A stretch of 64,000 bases of DNA from Acinetobacter colistiniresistens (GCF_024582815.1 NZ_CP102099.1:930001-994000), one strand, 5' to 3'. Shown: positions 9,556 through 18,939, counted from the stretch's first letter. Notes: generated from the sequence alone by a model not told the origin. Numbers and translations are program-made.

Positions 9556-10812
9556 ATGGGAAAATATAAACATTTTAAAATTAAAACCATCAAGGATTGG
9601 GAGGGCGAGTATTGGGATGCTTACGAAGAGCGAAAAACACATACTGGGATTAGGGTCTATCGTGGCTGGCCTTACGGGTTTACCGCTAAAGATGAGGGCA
9701 TTAGTCCAAGTTTTTCAGTGATTTTAACGTCAGAAATGGCTGATCTGGTAAAAGAATACAAAGTCTTTGAAGTTGCGAAACAACTTGAACTCTCTTTAAG
9801 TATGGTTGGTAAATTCAGACGGTTATTAGGTATTCAAAGAAATTTTATCTATCGAAATGATCCATGGATTCTGGCACATCAAGATGAATTGTTGTACGAC
9901 AGTTTAGAGACATTAAAAGCTAAGTATGGATTAACGCGACCTCAAGTTTATCAACATAAAATCTGGTTGGCTGAACTTGTCGATATTCCTGTGCCGAAGA
10001 AACTTAGAAAAAAGCAATCTGAGGTGATTCAAGAACAGTGGTTTCAAGCCAATAAACAGCAGCTGAATGGCTTAACTGTTCAGGAAATCGTAGAAAAATT
10101 TGATGTCAGTGTATTCATCGCTAAAAAATTTTATAACCGTATTCAACAAGAGCTAGATGAATTCAGTTTTTCTGAAAAATTTCAAAATGATAAGCAAGAA
10201 AAGCGGCAATGGTTATTGGATCATCAGGAGGAATTATTAAACTCAGGAAAAACGGTTGCCGTCTTAGCTGATCAATTCCAAAAAATGCCAGGAGAAATTT
10301 TAAGAGCAAAAGCAAAATTAAGAGAAATCCTAGATATCCCTAAAATGAAAGTACAAAAAGAGGCTTGGTTTGCGCTACATCAAGAAGACCTCCTTAATCC
10401 TGAGTTAAGTAATGAAGATTTAGTCAAAAAGCTTGGTTTGAGCCTTGAACAGATTTTTCGGAAGAAAGATGAATTAAGACAACGTTTAGGTCTGGCAAAG
10501 CATAAGGATCGAGTTCAAGCATGGCGTTTAGAAAATCAGGAGATTCTATTGGACTTGCATTTAAGCGTGACTGAAGTTGCGAAAAGATTAAAACGAAGTG
10601 AAAAATATATTATTAAAAATCGTATGGTCTTAAGAAAATTTTTAAATATTACCATTGAGGATCAAAAGAGGGCTTGGGTAAAACAACACCAACAGGATTT
10701 GGAGCAACTCAGTATTTCAAAAATACAAGAAAAATATCAGTTGGGTCGCTATGTAGTGCAAGGTTATCGAAGACTTTTAGTTACAATGACACAAAACGAA
10801 ACCTGTTCATAA
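9556..10812 (+). CDS. Unrecognised protein with six tandem HTH-like modules
   Basis: A 418-residue protein of no family I recognise. After a 60-residue N-terminal segment (with RVYRGWPYGF), the rest is a tandem repeat of 51-58 residues. Each unit opens with W...(H/N)(Q/K)..LL and continues with a short helix, an (V/L)A..(F/L) helix-turn-helix-like pattern and a basic helix ending (L)R..L.I. The opening Trp residues are at about 104, 162, 219, 271, 323 and 374, and a seventh degenerate unit starts near 61. The modules resemble small DNA-binding helix-turn-helix domains, so a sequence-reading DNA-binding protein is possible (inference). It lies between backbone genes and the T6SS remnant, and is Lys/Glu/Gln-rich and more AT-rich than its left neighbours. 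Confidence 0.7.
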   Translation: MGKYKHFKIKTIKDWEGEYWDAYEERKTHTGIRVYRGWPYGFTAKDEGISPSFSVILTSEMADLVKEYKVFEVAKQLELSLSMVGKFRRLLGIQRNFIYRNDPWILAHQDELLYDSLETLKAKYGLTRPQVYQHKIWLAELVDIPVPKKLRKKQSEVIQEQWFQANKQQLNGLTVQEIVEKFDVSVFIAKKFYNRIQQELDEFSFSEKFQNDKQEKRQWLLDHQEELLNSGKTVAVLADQFQKMPGEILRAKAKLREILDIPKMKVQKEAWFALHQEDLLNPELSNEDLVKKLGLSLEQIFRKKDELRQRLGLAKHKDRVQAWRLENQEILLDLHLSVTEVAKRLKRSEKYIIKNRMVLRKFLNITIEDQKRAWVKQHQQDLEQLSISKIQEKYQLGRYVVQGYRRLLVTMTQNETCS

Positions 10813-10868
10813 TTGAATCAGATAAATCATTCTGGTAATTTTTTTTGATCAAGAATAAGGCAATAATA

Positions 10869-11180
10869 ATGTTGAATAATATCTTTAGCGTCTTGGATAA
10901 ATTAGGCGTTGGTACTCAAAAACGTGCAATGAGTATTCAGTTTTCAAATGCAGCGCTTAATACTCAAATCATGCTGCAACGCCTAGAGGGCTATCATGGC
11001 ATTAATGATGGGCTATCTGTAGAGTTAATTTGCTTATCAACCAATCCTTATATCGAACTCAAACAGTTTATTGGATGCCAAGTTGCTGTAGATCAAGTGA
11101 CAGATTCAGGCCAACTGTTTAGAACCACAGGCATTATCACAGGGGCAAGCCAGGGGACATTCAACATTTGCAAATGGTAG
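10869..11180 (+). pseudogene. vgrG: Truncated VgrG (T6SS spike) N-terminal remnant
   Basis: 103 codons remain of a protein normally several hundred residues long. The N-terminus matches Acinetobacter VgrG, with patterns such as KRAMSIQFSNAALNTQ and KQFIGCQVAVDQVTDSG. Homology stops after TGIITGASQG, where the sequence runs directly into Tli4-like coding sequence in another frame, so the rest of vgrG was lost by an internal deletion. ATG at 10869 has AAGG 10 nt upstream. It cannot form a spike. Confidence 0.85.
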
Positions 11181-11822
11181 ATTACCTGTTGAGGTTTATG
11201 CATTTGTATATGATCAATCGTTAAGAACTCTTTTTAAAATTACAGGTTCTTATTCAAAAAAAATGAGGATAAAAGCATTAATGGAATTAAATATCTCGTT
11301 AAAAATTTAAGAGCTCGAGATAATAATAAAATTCCTACAGAGCAGGGAGTTTGTCTTAAAAATGGATTTATTAAAGACAATGGAAAAGACTATAAATTTA
11401 CAAAACAACGAGTAGGGTTTAATTTTGCAAATGCCCCTTCAGTTGTGATTACAGCTGAAACAGAAGCGATTTATAAAGCAGAAGATAATTTATTGGTGAG
11501 GACGGAAAAAAATCTTCAAAAAAGTCCCAACTATATAACAACTAAAAATCAGACCAAAGATTTAAGAAAGGGTGAAAAAACAGTGAACCAGAGCTCACCT
11601 TTGAGCGGGCTTGAGTTAGTCACACAAGTCCCAATGGAAGGGGGGACAGGGATCATCGCCACATGGGAGCATGCAGGGACCGTGAATTCAGCTCTAGATC
11701 CATTCGTTTCCATGACGGTCGACACCGCCAGAACTGAAAATTATGTCAGAACCTCAAGCATTTCCAATAATCATGGACTTCAGATATATGAAGCTATCTT
11801 AAATTCATTAAAGAAATTCTAG
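11155..11822 (+). pseudogene. Tli4-like T6SS immunity protein, frameshifted and 5'-truncated
   Basis: In one frame the sequence reads RLPVEVYAFVYDQSLRTLFK from 11179. It then shifts at the eight-A run at about 11252 and continues IPTEQGVCLKNGFIKD and finally WEHAGTVNSALDPFVSMTVD up to the stop at 11822. These patterns recall the N- and C-terminal domains of Tli4-family lipase immunity proteins. The 5' end, including any signal peptide, is missing because of the junction with vgrG. Only a 125-residue C-terminal piece (from 11445) could be made. It directly precedes its presumed cognate lipase. Confidence 0.65.
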
Positions 11823-11832
11823 GATAATAAAA

Positions 11833-13725
11833 ATGGGCTTTGAACATCAACCTTATAATACTGAAGATAATGCCAAATTTGTTTCTCAGACAACACCCAC
11901 GAAAACTGAAACCTTATGTAAGGTAACCTTACCTGCTAAATATGTCGTGCCGATTATTTTTATTCCCGGGATTATGGGGTCTAATTTGAAAAATAAAGGC
12001 GATGGTCGACATGTTTGGTATCCGCCTAATGGGACTAGGGAGGGGTTGGCAGCCGCCAGTGCAGGTGAACAACGGGATGCTAGAACCAGACAAATGGAAT
12101 TAAACCCTGAAACCACGATCGTTGGGCAGGATGGTTATATTGATGAAGATGCGATTGAGGACATTGATCATTTTGATCGCGCAAAAGCAATCCGTAGAGG
12201 TTGGGGATCTGTGTGGTGGGAAGGATATTCTAAGATCCTTATTTATCTAGAACGATACTTAAACCATGAGTTGGTAAAGCAAAAGACAACCACAAAAGAT
12301 CTAAATGATCCAGATCATTTTGCGGGTACGAAAGAATGGAAGAAAATCGTAGCAACTGGTTCTAAATCTTTTCTTGGGATGGGTTCAAGTGATGAATCTA
12401 AATTAGAAGATATAAAAGAAGACTGGGGGCCGATAAATCAAGAAATTGAATTATTGACCAAAGAGTTACACGGGAAGCTCGCCAATTATAGCTTTCCTGT
12501 TTTTGCCATAGGTTATAACTGGCTACAATCAAATGATGATTCTGCTAAATATGTTGCTCACATGATGCAAAATTATGTCAAAGCTCAAATTAAAAAGGAA
12601 TTTCCAAAACAAGAGTTTAAGAAGTTTATTATTGTAACCCATTCCATGGGTGGGTTAGTGACAAGAGCCTTAATACAAGAAAGTTCTGTTAAAGATGATA
12701 TTTTAGGTGTAATGCATGGTGTCATGCCTGCGAGTGGTGCTCCAACCGTTTATCAACGTATTTGTCGCGGCTGGGAAGGTGGAGAAGTTGTTGATGGCTG
12801 GATAGCCAAAATAAAAGCGAATAAGAGTGCTCAGGTTTTTGGAGCGACCTCCGAACGGCTGATGCCTGTTTTGGCGAATTCACCCGGAGCATTGCAATTA
12901 TTACCATTTGGCAATTTTTTACAGCATAAAGCTCAGGATGGTAGTCAGACGAAAACCTGGTTAACGTTGCGAGCAAGGAATAGAAGTGGCGAGATCGTTA
13001 CGGCAAGATTGCCTAAAGATGACCCTTATTCTGATATTTATACACGTACTGATACTTGGTGGAGCATGATCAATGAAGGTTTTATTGATCCAGCAGGTAT
13101 TTTGGAGGCTCAATTAGATCAAGAGAGTGGGCTAGGTATTGTTGATTTTTACTTAAGAAATGTTAAAAAAGTACAAGATTTTCACTCAAAAATAGCCGAT
13201 AGTTATCATCCGAATACTTATGCTCATTATGGGCGGGACGAAAAGCATTTGGCTTATAATGAAGTGCTCTGGAGTACGGAGCAAGTTTTGCCTATTGATA
13301 CTGAAGACGATTTAATCGAATACCGTGGATATGCTAAGCATGGCGCGGAACAAGCAGAAACGCCAGAAGAAACTGCTGATAAATCACCCCCTCTTACAGA
13401 AGAAGAAATCGCAAGAACGGTCACTTTGGAACCTATTGTTGTTACCGCACAAAAGCATGACGGTTTTAAACGGTTATTTGATCAGGATAGTTTTAGAACC
13501 ATTGAAGATACCGAAGGCAATATAGTTACTTTTAATATTCGAATTCTGCCGACTTCCGCGGGCGATGGAACGGTTTGTAGTGAATCTGGAGCCGACGTTG
13601 AAAAAAGAGGTTTAAAACAGGTTTTTGTCATGCGCGGGCTCGATCATGCTGCAAGTTATGATGATAAGAATGTGCACCGAAGTACAATTTTTTCCATCGC
13701 AAAAATTATGGAACAGTTGTGCTGA
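11833..13725 (+). CDS. T6SS lipase effector, Tle4-like (PGAP1-like alpha/beta hydrolase)
   Basis: A 630-residue, apparently intact hydrolase. The early strand and oxyanion region is VPIIFIPGIMGSNLKN (about 38-53). The nucleophile elbow is FIIVTHSMGGLVTRALIQ (Ser at about 274), with Thr in place of the first Gly of GxSxG. The C-terminal GDGTVCSESG (Asp) and GLDHAASYDD (His) complete a Ser-Asp-His triad. No signal peptide is visible, as expected for a cargo delivered by the type VI apparatus, and such enzymes attack phospholipids in the periplasm of rival cells. It follows the broken vgrG and immunity genes, so delivery would depend on other VgrG proteins. Assignment to Tle4 rather than another Tle family is from overall pattern. 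Confidence 0.75.
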   Translation: MGFEHQPYNTEDNAKFVSQTTPTKTETLCKVTLPAKYVVPIIFIPGIMGSNLKNKGDGRHVWYPPNGTREGLAAASAGEQRDARTRQMELNPETTIVGQDGYIDEDAIEDIDHFDRAKAIRRGWGSVWWEGYSKILIYLERYLNHELVKQKTTTKDLNDPDHFAGTKEWKKIVATGSKSFLGMGSSDESKLEDIKEDWGPINQEIELLTKELHGKLANYSFPVFAIGYNWLQSNDDSAKYVAHMMQNYVKAQIKKEFPKQEFKKFIIVTHSMGGLVTRALIQESSVKDDILGVMHGVMPASGAPTVYQRICRGWEGGEVVDGWIAKIKANKSAQVFGATSERLMPVLANSPGALQLLPFGNFLQHKAQDGSQTKTWLTLRARNRSGEIVTARLPKDDPYSDIYTRTDTWWSMINEGFIDPAGILEAQLDQESGLGIVDFYLRNVKKVQDFHSKIADSYHPNTYAHYGRDEKHLAYNEVLWSTEQVLPIDTEDDLIEYRGYAKHGAEQAETPEETADKSPPLTEEEIARTVTLEPIVVTAQKHDGFKRLFDQDSFRTIEDTEGNIVTFNIRILPTSAGDGTVCSESGADVEKRGLKQVFVMRGLDHAASYDDKNVHRSTIFSIAKIMEQLC

Positions 13726-13774
13726 GTTTTAGGTTTTACCTTTCATGGTCTTAAATTTATTTAACTGATTCGTA

Positions 13775-13909
13775 ATGATTAATAAGAAATTAAAGTCTTA
13801 TGATCCGAGATTTGCTCAGCCTATAAGATTAACTGAAATGCGTATTGGTTGGTCAGCTTGGGAGATTCATCAGTGGATTGAGGCTAAGTTAGAGCAGAGG
13901 GTAAGTTGA
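13775..13909 (+). pseudogene. AlpA-like regulator remnant (C-terminal half)
   Basis: A 44-codon frame reads DPRFAQPIRLTEMRIGWSAW followed by EIHQWIEAKLEQR. This is the second half of an AlpA/phage-type excisionase-like regulator, whose full form starts with a helix recognising promoter DNA and has R..R...FP.P..L..R..GW...E...W. The first half (around 25 residues) is absent. AlpA-like genes commonly mark P4-type integrative islands, in agreement with the integrase at the other end. Confidence 0.6.
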
Positions 13910-13912
13910 TTT

Positions 13913-14203
13913 ATGGTTGAAAATAATCTGAATGATGAAGTGATCAAAATTTTCATTGAAAGTAGGCTTGTAAAATATGAATGTTTTAAACAAGTACAAG
14001 ACTACATAGGCAGATCATTTAATAGATGTGATGTAGTTTTTAGATTAAATGAAAGAAATTTAGAATTAGTCTCAGTTGAGGAAAATAAAGTATTGCAAGA
14101 GGTGCCGATAGTGGATATGGAAGCTAAAGAGAGTATTGCATTTGCAAAACAGGCTTATATGGTCTTTCATCAAGCTATTTGTGAAATTAAGAAAAACCAT
14201 TAA
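13913..14203 (+). CDS. Hypothetical protein
   Basis: A 96-residue acidic protein of no recognised family, with predicted helices at both ends and a central beta-like stretch (CDVVFRLNERNLELVSVEEN). It begins 3 bp after the AlpA remnant and ends inside a terminator hairpin, so the two probably formed one short island operon. It may be an accessory regulator, but nothing in the sequence shows a function. Confidence 0.55.
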   Translation: MVENNLNDEVIKIFIESRLVKYECFKQVQDYIGRSFNRCDVVFRLNERNLELVSVEENKVLQEVPIVDMEAKESIAFAKQAYMVFHQAICEIKKNH

Positions 14204-14220
14204 ATGGTTTTTCTTTTTTT
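14192..14220 (+). terminator. Rho-independent terminator
   Basis: AAAAACCAT / ATGGTTTTT forms a short stem followed by CTTTTTTT. The stop codon of the 96-residue ORF lies in the loop. Confidence 0.75.
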
Positions 14221-14342
14221 AAGCTAATGTTTTGGGCGTCACGAGCTGTCGTGCAGAATAAAAAAATTATGTTCAAATTTGTTTTTTACTATACTTTGTT
14301 GTTTTATATATAAATATATAAAGAAGACACAGTTTTTAGAAT

Positions 14343-14410
14343 ATGACTTTTAAATGTTATTACTGGTATAATTCACCAGTCCATTTTTATAACTGGTAAC
14401 TTTCACCAGC
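14343..14410 (+). promoter_or_regulatory. Promoter with twin palindromic operators upstream of the sspB-like gene
   Basis: Two 19-bp elements, ACTGGTATAATTCACCAGT (14362-14380) and ACTGGTAACTTTCACCAGC (14392-14410), have inverted ends (ACTGGT / ACCAG) and a shared TTC next to the right arm. Their centres are 30 bp apart, about three helical turns, so a protein would see both on the same face. TATAAT at 14367-14372 lies inside the first copy and ATGACT at 14343-14348 is a reasonable -35 with an 18-bp spacer. A repressor bound here would block transcription of the DUF4007 gene starting at 14418. The regulator is not identified. Confidence 0.65.
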
Positions 14411-14417
14411 AAGCAAT

Positions 14418-15358
14418 ATGATTCAATTACCTTCCCATATAAAGCTCATATTTTCTGGTCATGAAACTTTTGCACTTCGACAGTTGTGGCTAAAGAAAGC
14501 TTATTCACAAGTAGAAATGCATCAGGACACTTTTGAGTTAGTGTGCCCAAAATCTGTATTTTCATCAAGTGATGCTGTTGAACGCTTTGGTGTGGGTAAA
14601 AATATGGTAGCTTCAATTAAACATTGGGCATTGGCTACTGATGTAATTAGAGAAAGCAGTGAACCCAACGGGTTTATGCTTGGTGAGATTGGAAAATTTC
14701 TTTTTGATAATGATAAGGGAATAGATCGTTTTTTAGAGAATGAATCATCTTTTTGGCTAATACATTGGTATTTAGCAGGGAAAAGTATACGTTCGACAAG
14801 TTGGTATATTTTGTTTAACTATTTGAATAATAATAATTTTTCTCAAGATGATGTGCTTAAGTTAACGATTGAACTCGTTTTAGAAACAGAAAATGCTAGA
14901 TCAAAAAAACATTAGAGAATGATATTGATACATGTCTAAAAAGTTATGTTTCGGATAATGAGACAGAAGATGGAATTGAATCTCTTTTATCTAAATTAGG
15001 TTTAATAAAAAAAATAAATAAAAGCTTATATCAATTCAACTACGCTTACCATGAATCATTATCTGACTCTTTATTTTGTTTTGCCATTTTAGATTTTTGG
15101 GAAAGCTTAGAGAAAAGATATGAGTCATCACAATCAACACTTTCGTTTAAAAATATAACTTATGATTATGGTTCACCTGGCCGTGTTTTTAAATTAACAG
15201 AATATTCCATTAATGAACGACTTTCAAGAATTGAAGAAATTTCAGATGGTTACTTGGGTTGGACAGATAGCTCTGGTTTGAAGCAAATAACAAAGCTTAA
15301 AAATGAAGATATTTGTGAAGTTAAAATGAATTTGTTGAGATCAGCATATGGTTGCTAA
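14418..15358 (+). pseudogene. sspB: DUF4007 protein, SspB-like (DNA phosphorothioation), one frameshift
   Basis: The frame from 14418 reads IFSGHETFALRQLWLKKAYS near its start and stops at 14915. Adding one base to the seven-A run at 14903-14909 lets it continue through DYGSPGRVFKLTEYSINERL to a stop at 15358, about 313 residues in all. The GHETF.LR..WL opening and the C-terminal GSPGRVFKL are DUF4007 features. To my knowledge DUF4007 includes SspB, the nicking component of SspABCD DNA phosphorothioation systems. The last 11 bases overlap the start of the ATPase gene, so the two are translationally coupled. The frameshift may be real or a homopolymer miscount. Confidence 0.75.
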
Positions 15359-17574
15359 TAAAACTCTAGGCGATGTTGTTTCTATCAATAGAAACTTTAT
15401 AAAATCTATAAATATAGAATTGGATTTTGGAAGTTTTGACTCAATCAAAGAATATATAATTCAACCTTCTGCTCTTAATGTTTTAGACATTATGGCAAAT
15501 CAAATTATTACTACTAAACAGCGTACTTTTACATGGACTGGCCCTTATGGTAGTGGTAAATCCTCATTGGCTTTAATCCTAGCAAGTTTAGCTGGTGGGA
15601 AGGAGGACATTAGGAAACAGATAAATAAGAAAATAAACTTAGACTCAATAACTTCAGTTTTTTACTCAAGCAAACCTTGGTTGGTTACTCCAATTACAGG
15701 GAGCAGAGCTTCAATCGAAGAAGTATTTTTATCAATTGTAAAAAACTAACGAATAAAACAGTTTTGAAGGTTAAAAAACGATCAGATTTGATTGATTTAT
15801 ACATTGAGTATATTGAAGAACAGAATCACATTGAGGGTAGTATTCTCATTATTGATGAATTAGGTAAATTCTTAGAATATGATGCGTATCAGAATCAAGA
15901 TATTGGTTTTTATCAAGAATTAGCTGAAAAAACTGCAAGAGCAAAAAAGAAAATAGTTGTTGTCGGTATTTTGCACCAAGCATTTGGTGAGTATGCAAGA
16001 CATCTTGGATTAGTGAAGCAACAAGAGTGGATTAAAGTTCAAGGAAGATATACAGATCTACCATTAGTTAGTAGTATTGATGAAAATATAAACCTGATTA
16101 GTAAGGCCATTTTAACTAATTATAAGCCTGAAAATAAACTTAAAGTAGTAGAGAGTTATATAGCTGCTTATAATGCTAGCCATATCTCTAAATTAGAAAA
16201 TAAAGCTAAAATTCTTCATGAGTGTTGGCCTCTACATCCAGTAACAGTAACCTTACTAAGCTCACTTTCAAGAAAACAGTTTGGTCAAAATGAGCGAAGT
16301 ATATTTAGTTTTCTATCATCGTATGAAATGTTAGGGTTTCGCGATGTTTTGCAAAATTTACCATTGGCTGAAGAAAGCTATTATTCTCCAGATATGCTTT
16401 GGGACTACTTACAAGCAAATTTAGAGTCTATGATTCTCTCTTCATCAGATGGGCATAAATGGGCATTAAATGTTAATGCAGTTGAAAGAGCACAGTCACA
16501 GTTTCCCTCGGATCACGTAAAGATAGTAAAAGCGGTGGCTGTTATAGGATTATTAAAAGATGGCGTTAATATACTATCTACTCAATCAATTATAGAAACT
16601 TGCTTCCCTCAGATTCCTATCCACTCAATTCTAGAAATTTTAAAGGCTCTAGAATCTGCATCTATATTAATATTTAGACGTCATTTAAACACTTGGGGGA
16701 TCTATGCTGGTAGTGACTTCAATATCGATGAAGAAGTAAATAAAGTTTTAGCTATTCAGGGTGATGTCAGCATCTCTGAATTACAGACTTTATTAGATAC
16801 TGTACCTGTGATTGCTTCACGTCATTATTGGGAAACTGGAGCAATGCGATGGATGAATAAAAATATTGTTTTTGAGAATAATTTAAAAGAGTTTAGGGAA
16901 AGGAATGATTTTAAAAATAAGAAGGAAGGCAGTTTCGTTTTAGTATTGCCTAATAAATATTATTCGGAAAAGCAATTATTGAATGTAGCAAAGAAGCTTT
17001 CTCAAGAAGAACGAGAAGATAACTTAATTGCGGTAGCAAGATTCGAAAGTCAAATAGTTGATTTACTTAAAGAGCTGAAAGCTTTGGAGTGGTTGAAAAA
17101 AAATAAGCTTGAACTTCAATCGGATAGTATTGCATTAAGAGAAGTTGATGCAAGGCTAAGTTCATTAAGAAATGTATTATCAAATAAATTTAAGAATGAG
17201 TTTAATAACAGTATTTGGTTTGATCATAATTCTCATAAATATGAAGGAAATTTATCTAAATTAGCATCAGATATTGCTGATAAAGTTTATGCGTATGTAC
17301 CTGTGGTTCATAGCGAAATAGTGAATCGAGATGCCTATTCCGTGCCAGCAAGTAAAGCAATAAAAGACTTGATGAAAGCAATGTTATTTTTCAATGGCGT
17401 TGAAAATCTCAATTTGGATGGTACATCTGCTTCAGCTAGTTTGTATAAAACAGTTATTAAAAGTCAGAAAATTCATAAAAATGAACATGGAGTTTGGAAA
17501 TTTGTAATACCAGCGCAGGAAGATAATTCATCGATTTTTTATCTTTGGGATACAACAATAGAGTTACTAAGAGG
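15348..17574 (+). pseudogene. sspC: P-loop ATPase, SspC-like, frameshifted and truncated by IS
   Basis: The first frame (15348-15749) carries a Walker A motif TWTGPYGSGKSSLALIL (about residues 64-80). One base added to the six-A run at about 15740-15745 joins it to the second frame, which has Walker B GSILIIDELGKFLEY. The product is an about 742-residue ATPase cut off by the terminal repeat of an IS3-family copy at 17575. The position between a DUF4007 gene and a PAPS-reductase-like gene fits SspC, the ATPase of the Ssp phosphorothioation complex. The true C-terminus is lost by the insertion and its adjoining deletion. Confidence 0.7.
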
Positions 17575-18154
17575 TGAACCGTACCGGGTTTGTCGGAGAC
17601 TTTTTTATTTAAGTTAGGCCACCTGACCTAACGGGTTAATCTTATCATAGTACATTGCTTCAAACTCAAAAGGCGATACATAACCCAGTGCACTGTGTAC
17701 ACGCTTTTTATTGAACCAATCTACCCAGTTTAGTGTCGCAAGTTGTACATCTGCTAAACCTTGCCAATCTGCTTTTAAATATTCAATCACCTCTGTTTTG
17801 TATAAGCCATTCACCGTTTCAGCCAGAGCATTATCGTATGAATCACCTGTCGTACCGACTGATGCTCGTAAATTTGCAGCATCTAAACGATTGGTATAGC
17901 GAATAGAAAGATATTGAACACCTCTATCGGAATGATGAATCACATTCTTTGGCATGCCTCGATCGTGCAATGCTTGCTCCAATGCATCGAGCACCATATC
18001 TGTATTCATCCGTGTAGATACTTTCCATCCAACAATTGCTCGTGAGAACACATCAATAATAAAGGCGGTATAGACCCAGCCTGAATGTGTTTGAATATAC
18101 GTAAAGTCACTGACCCATAATTGGTCAGGTCGATCAGCACTAAAATTCCGTTTC
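17575..18154 (-). mobile_element. Truncated IS3-family element (orfB end only)
   Basis: These 580 bp are an inverted partial copy of the complete IS3-family element found further right (24967-26275). The right terminal repeat starts at 17575 with TGAACCGTACCGGG. The match runs to CCGTTTC at 18154, where it breaks off within orfB. About 729 bp of the element are missing together with adjacent host DNA, so the deletion began inside the IS and ended inside the sspD-like gene. No target duplication is expected on the deleted side. Confidence 0.93.
17614..18154 (-). pseudogene. IS3-family transposase OrfB, C-terminal part
   Basis: Reading from the broken end at 18154, the frame gives the C-terminal DDE domain of OrfB; the 145 residues from MFSRAIVGWK onward match the full copy exactly, and they include HHSDRGVQYLS and the terminal DWFNKKRVHSALG. 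The N-terminal half, and OrfA, are absent, so this copy cannot transpose itself but could be mobilised at one end only. Confidence 0.92.
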
Positions 18155-18939
18155 TATACATGAGCCAGTTTCACCCTGAAATTAATCTTCGTTATTTTTT
18201 TACAGATACTGGTAAAGAGTTACCAGAAGTTTATGCCTTTTTAGATCGCTTGGAGGCAGTTTTAGGGCAGGAAATTGAATTTATTAATGGTGATCGAGAT
18301 TTTGATTTTTGGCTAAAACAATACAATCATTATTTACCAAGTGCTCAAACTCGTTGGTGTACTCGTCAGTTGAAATTAACCCCATTTAAAAAATGGATCA
18401 AACCTTGGTTAGATAAAGGAGATACAGTTTATAGTTATGTTGCGATTAGAGCTGATGAAGAACATCGAACAGGTCTTATTTCAGATCATAAAAATCTAAA
18501 AGTTATTTTACCATTCAGAGAAGATGGTATCGATAAACCAAGTGTCATAGAGATTCTTGAAAATGTTGGATTAGGATTACCAGAATATTATTCTTGGCGT
18601 TCAAGAAGTGGATGTACATTTTGTTTTTTTCAACAAAAAATTGAATGGGTTCGTCTAAGAGAAATTCATCCAGAAGCTTTTGAGGAAGCAAAGGCTTATG
18701 AAAAACTAGCTATAGATTCTGGATCACCATTTACCTGGACTCAAGGTGAGTCATTGGCTGATTTAGAAAAACCAGAACGTGTAGCTGCAATTAAATCAGA
18801 ATTTGAGAAAAGACAAGCAAAGATGCAGAAACGGAAAAAAATAAATCCTTTACGTCCTCAGCTCATCGATATGGTAGATATCGATGAGCTATATTTTGAG
18901 GAGGAGGGAGGAGGAGCTTGTCTAGTTTGTCATAAGTAA
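18155..18939 (+). pseudogene. sspD: PAPS-reductase-fold protein, SspD-like, N-terminus with PP-loop deleted
   Basis: The frame opens inside the IS remnant, and native sequence starts at LYMSQFHPEINLRYFFTDTG. In PAPS reductase/DndC/SspD-like proteins this segment directly follows the ATP-binding SGGKDS PP-loop, which is missing here. The remainder looks conserved: TGKELPE, WCTRQLK, a CxxC in SGCTFCFFQQK (about 150 residues on) and a final CLVCHK, four cysteines that could hold an iron-sulfur cluster. A protein from ATG 18160 would be 259 residues. Without the PP-loop it should not activate sulfur transfer. The 3' end is convergent with the receiver-protein gene. Confidence 0.75.
18860..18890. 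repeat. Perfect 13-bp inverted repeat within sspD-like coding sequence
   Basis: AGCTCATCGATAT (18860-18872) and its exact complement ATATCGATGAGCT (18878-18890) flank a 5-nt centre. No T tract follows, so it is not an ordinary terminator. It encodes part of LIDMVDIDEL. Confidence 0.85.

Noticed and set aside
14900..14920. Programmed ribosomal frameshift joining the two sspB parts
   Set aside because: The A run has no recognisable stimulatory structure or upstream Shine-Dalgarno, and similar single-base shifts occur in all four neighbouring genes. One common cause is more likely than programming.
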